64,000 nt of DNA from Cymbomonas tetramitiformis (Eukaryota; Chlorophyta; Pyramimonadophyceae; Pyramimonadales; Pyramimonadaceae), in the NCBI GenBank assembly GCA_001247695.2, contig LGRX02033437.1:1-64000 (forward strand). The letters are read 5' to 3'. The position numbers and the translations under genes are program-made. Under the pieces are notes generated by a model. That model had not been told where the DNA came from. It ran no database searches and was given only the letters and a program-made list of their open reading frames with translations. This document shows, one piece after another, positions 62,601 through 64,000 of this stretch (position 1 is the first letter of the stretch; every line of letters starts with the position of its first letter).

Positions 62601-64000
62601 CGGTGTGCGTACACACACGCGTGTGCCGGATGCGTGTATACCGGTTGGGGAGGGTACGCATGCACTCGTATATGCATCTGCGGACACTACCATTGCGGAT
62701 GCTGTCGATGCACATATACCGGGCGAGGACGGTGTGCGTACACACACGTGTGTGACGGATGCGTGTATACCGGTCGGGGAGAATGCTCGCACACTCGCGT
62801 ATGTATATGCGGACACCACTGCCGATGCACATATACCGGGCGAGGACGGTGTGCGTATACACACGCGTGTGCCGGATGCGTGTATACCGGTCGGGGAGGG
62901 TAAGCATGCACTCGTATATGCATTTGCGGACCCTACCGATGCGGATGTTGTCAGTGCGGATATACCGGGCAAGGATCATAGTGTGCGTACACGCACGCAT
63001 GTGACGGATGCGTGTATACCGGTCGGGGAGAGTGCTCGCGCACTCGCGTATATATCTGCGGACACCACTGTCGATGCACATATACCGGATGAGGATGGTG
63101 TGCGTACACACACCGCACACACATACGCTGCCCCGATTGCCCAGCACACGCGCAGTGCGGCCGCTGCTCCGATAGCCCAATGCACGCGCAATGCGGCCGC
63201 AGCCTCGGCAGCCCAACACACACGCAGCGCAGCCGCTGCCCTAGCAGCCCAGTGCACACGCAATGCGACCGCTGCCCTGGCTGTCCAGCACACGCGCAGT
63301 GCGGCCGCTGCCCCGGCAGCCCAGCGCGTACTACGTGCAACCGCTGCCCCGGCTGCCCAACGCGCACTATGTGCGACCGCTGCCCCGGCAGCCCAGCGCG
63401 TACTACGTGCGACCGTTGCCCCGGCGGCCCAACGTGCATTATATGCGACCGCTGCTCCGGCGGTCCAACGCGCATTATGTGCGACCGCTGCCCCGGCAGC
63501 TCAGCGCGCAATATGTGCGACCGCTGTCCCGGCGGCCCAACGTGCATTATATGTGACCGCTGCTCCGGCGGTCCAACGCGCATTATGTGCGGCTGCTGCC
63601 CCGGCAGCTCAGCGCGCAATATGTGCGACCGCACTCCCGGCAGCCCAGCGCGCACTATGTGCGACCGCTGCCCCGGCAGCCCAGCACGCACTACGTGCGG
63701 CCACTGCCCCGGCAGCCCAGCGCGCACTACGTGCGGCCGCTGCCCCAGCAGCCCAACGCGCACTACGTGCGGCCGCTGCCCCGGCAGCCCAACGTGCACG
63801 ACGTGCGGCCGCTGCCCCGGCTGCCCAACGCGCACTATGTGCGACCGCTGCCCCGGCAGCCCAACGCGCACTATGTGCGGCAGCACTAGCGCAGGCGGCC
63901 AGTTGCTGCGAGCAAGCGGGGTGCACACCATGTGCGGCAGCACTAGCGCAGGCGGGCAATTGCTGCGAGCTGGCTGGACGTGCACTATGTGCGGCAGCAC
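59624..64000 (+). CDS. Very long Ala-rich repetitive protein (at least ~1,450 aa), runs off the window
   Basis: ATG 59624 (MISSREFGSD) opens a frame with Gln-rich, basic (KHRRQHRIAKRRQQRLRQQ) and acidic parts. At a GAT microsatellite (about 60,541-60,578) one base is missing, (GAT)n-AT-(GAT)n. The continuing open frame is the next one, which is free of stops from about 60,560 to 64,000. It contains: a 55-aa repeat (60,721-61,130); a 12-aa Ala-rich repeat of the type A-A-A-P-A-A-Q-R-A-L-x-A (61,300-61,858 and 63,121-63,890); and alternating 39- and 43-aa units with DACIPVGE and HIPGEDGVRTHT (61,879-63,110). It follows a probable LTR and primer site, so it may be the first ORF of a retrotransposon. 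No domain recognised. The minus strand is also open in places because repeat lengths are multiples of three. Confidence 0.5.
60721..61130 (+). repeat. 165-bp tandem repeat, ~2.5 copies
   Basis: GGGCATATATCGTCATCACA begins copies at 60721, 60886 and 61051; in frame, 55 codons each. Confidence 0.95.
61300..61858 (+). repeat. 36-bp GC-rich tandem repeat, block 1
   Basis: Units of GCTGCCCCGGTAGCCCATGG plus GCGCATGCAGTGCGGC, degenerate, ending in a CACACG microsatellite (61,855-61,885). Confidence 0.9.
61879..63110 (+). repeat. 117/129-bp alternating tandem repeat
   Basis: About ten units with GATGCGTGTATACCGGT and CGTACACACACG; two unit types (39 and 43 codons), mostly alternating, with one place where the longer type occurs twice running. 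GTGTATACCGGT and CATATACCGGGC recur throughout. Confidence 0.95.
63121..64000 (+). repeat. 36-bp GC-rich tandem repeat, block 2
   Basis: About 20 units of GCGACCGCTGCCCCGGCAGC plus CCAGCGCGCACTATGT, then a longer Cys-containing unit (63,880-64,000). Same unit as block 1, on the other side of the 117/129-bp array. Confidence 0.9.

Noticed and set aside
61300..63110. CRISPR array
   Set aside because: Direct repeats are contiguous and degenerate, without unique spacers, in a eukaryotic context.
61518..63219. Large minus-strand ORFs over the 61.5-64 kb repeats
   Set aside because: Both strands are open because repeats are multiples of 3 bp. I preferred the plus strand, which continues without stops from 60.56 kb to the end and follows an LTR-like sequence, but this is not proven.

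Overview
The window is a piece of a repeat-rich nuclear genome of a protist or alga. The evidence is GT-AG introns in a secreted aldo/keto reductase gene (30.2-32.1 kb), LTR and non-LTR retroelements nested in one another, minisatellites, and a degraded endogenous DNA virus of the Polinton-like (PLV) type. No bacterial operons, rRNA or CRISPR arrays were seen. The species cannot be named from sequence alone.

Layout. 0-10.3 kb: a 27-bp tandem array, a broken Ty3/gypsy-like pol (protease, RT, RNase H), tandem repeats, one exon of a probable protein phosphatase, and further retroelement pol pieces (a Dam-methyltransferase-like domain and the start of an integrase). 10.3-18.6 kb: a gag-like pseudogene, a protein-kinase remnant, a LINE-like fragment with RNase H and an NPPF methyltransferase-like ORF, and a small LTR element (D). 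19.1-29.2 kb: a four-element nest of non-autonomous LTR elements. C contains B, and B contains both A and G. Each has its own 5-bp target duplication (GAGTG, AGATG, GGTTG, CAGTG). A, B and C each carry one gag-like ORF. G is a 761-bp TRIM whose LTRs each contain a tRNA-like gene. 29.2-37.1 kb: host sequence with the complete aldo/keto reductase gene and minisatellites.

37.2-57.1 kb: the viral remnant, transcribed leftwards. It holds a lipase, a small protein, the minor and major capsid proteins, small structural proteins, a fibre-like protein and a further paralogue. Its genes carry scattered stops and one-base frameshifts. Two of them are also split by clean insertions. One is a 10,532-bp chromodomain Ty3/gypsy retrotransposon (TSD ATTAC). 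The other is a 1,071-bp inverted-repeat transposon (TSD TTTG). In both cases subtracting the insert plus one TSD copy puts the two halves back in the same reading frame. Near-identical palindromes of about 75 bp, with an asymmetric core present in both orientations, mark the ends of viral transcription units.

57.1-64 kb: host-like GC-rich sequence with an SBBP beta-propeller fragment, then a probable LTR and tRNA primer site followed by a very long Ala-rich repetitive reading frame running off the window.

The nested elements record an order of events: virus integration, then transposon and chromovirus insertion; C, then B, then A and G. All reading-frame breaks in the virus could be decay or, in part, assembly indels; raw reads would decide.
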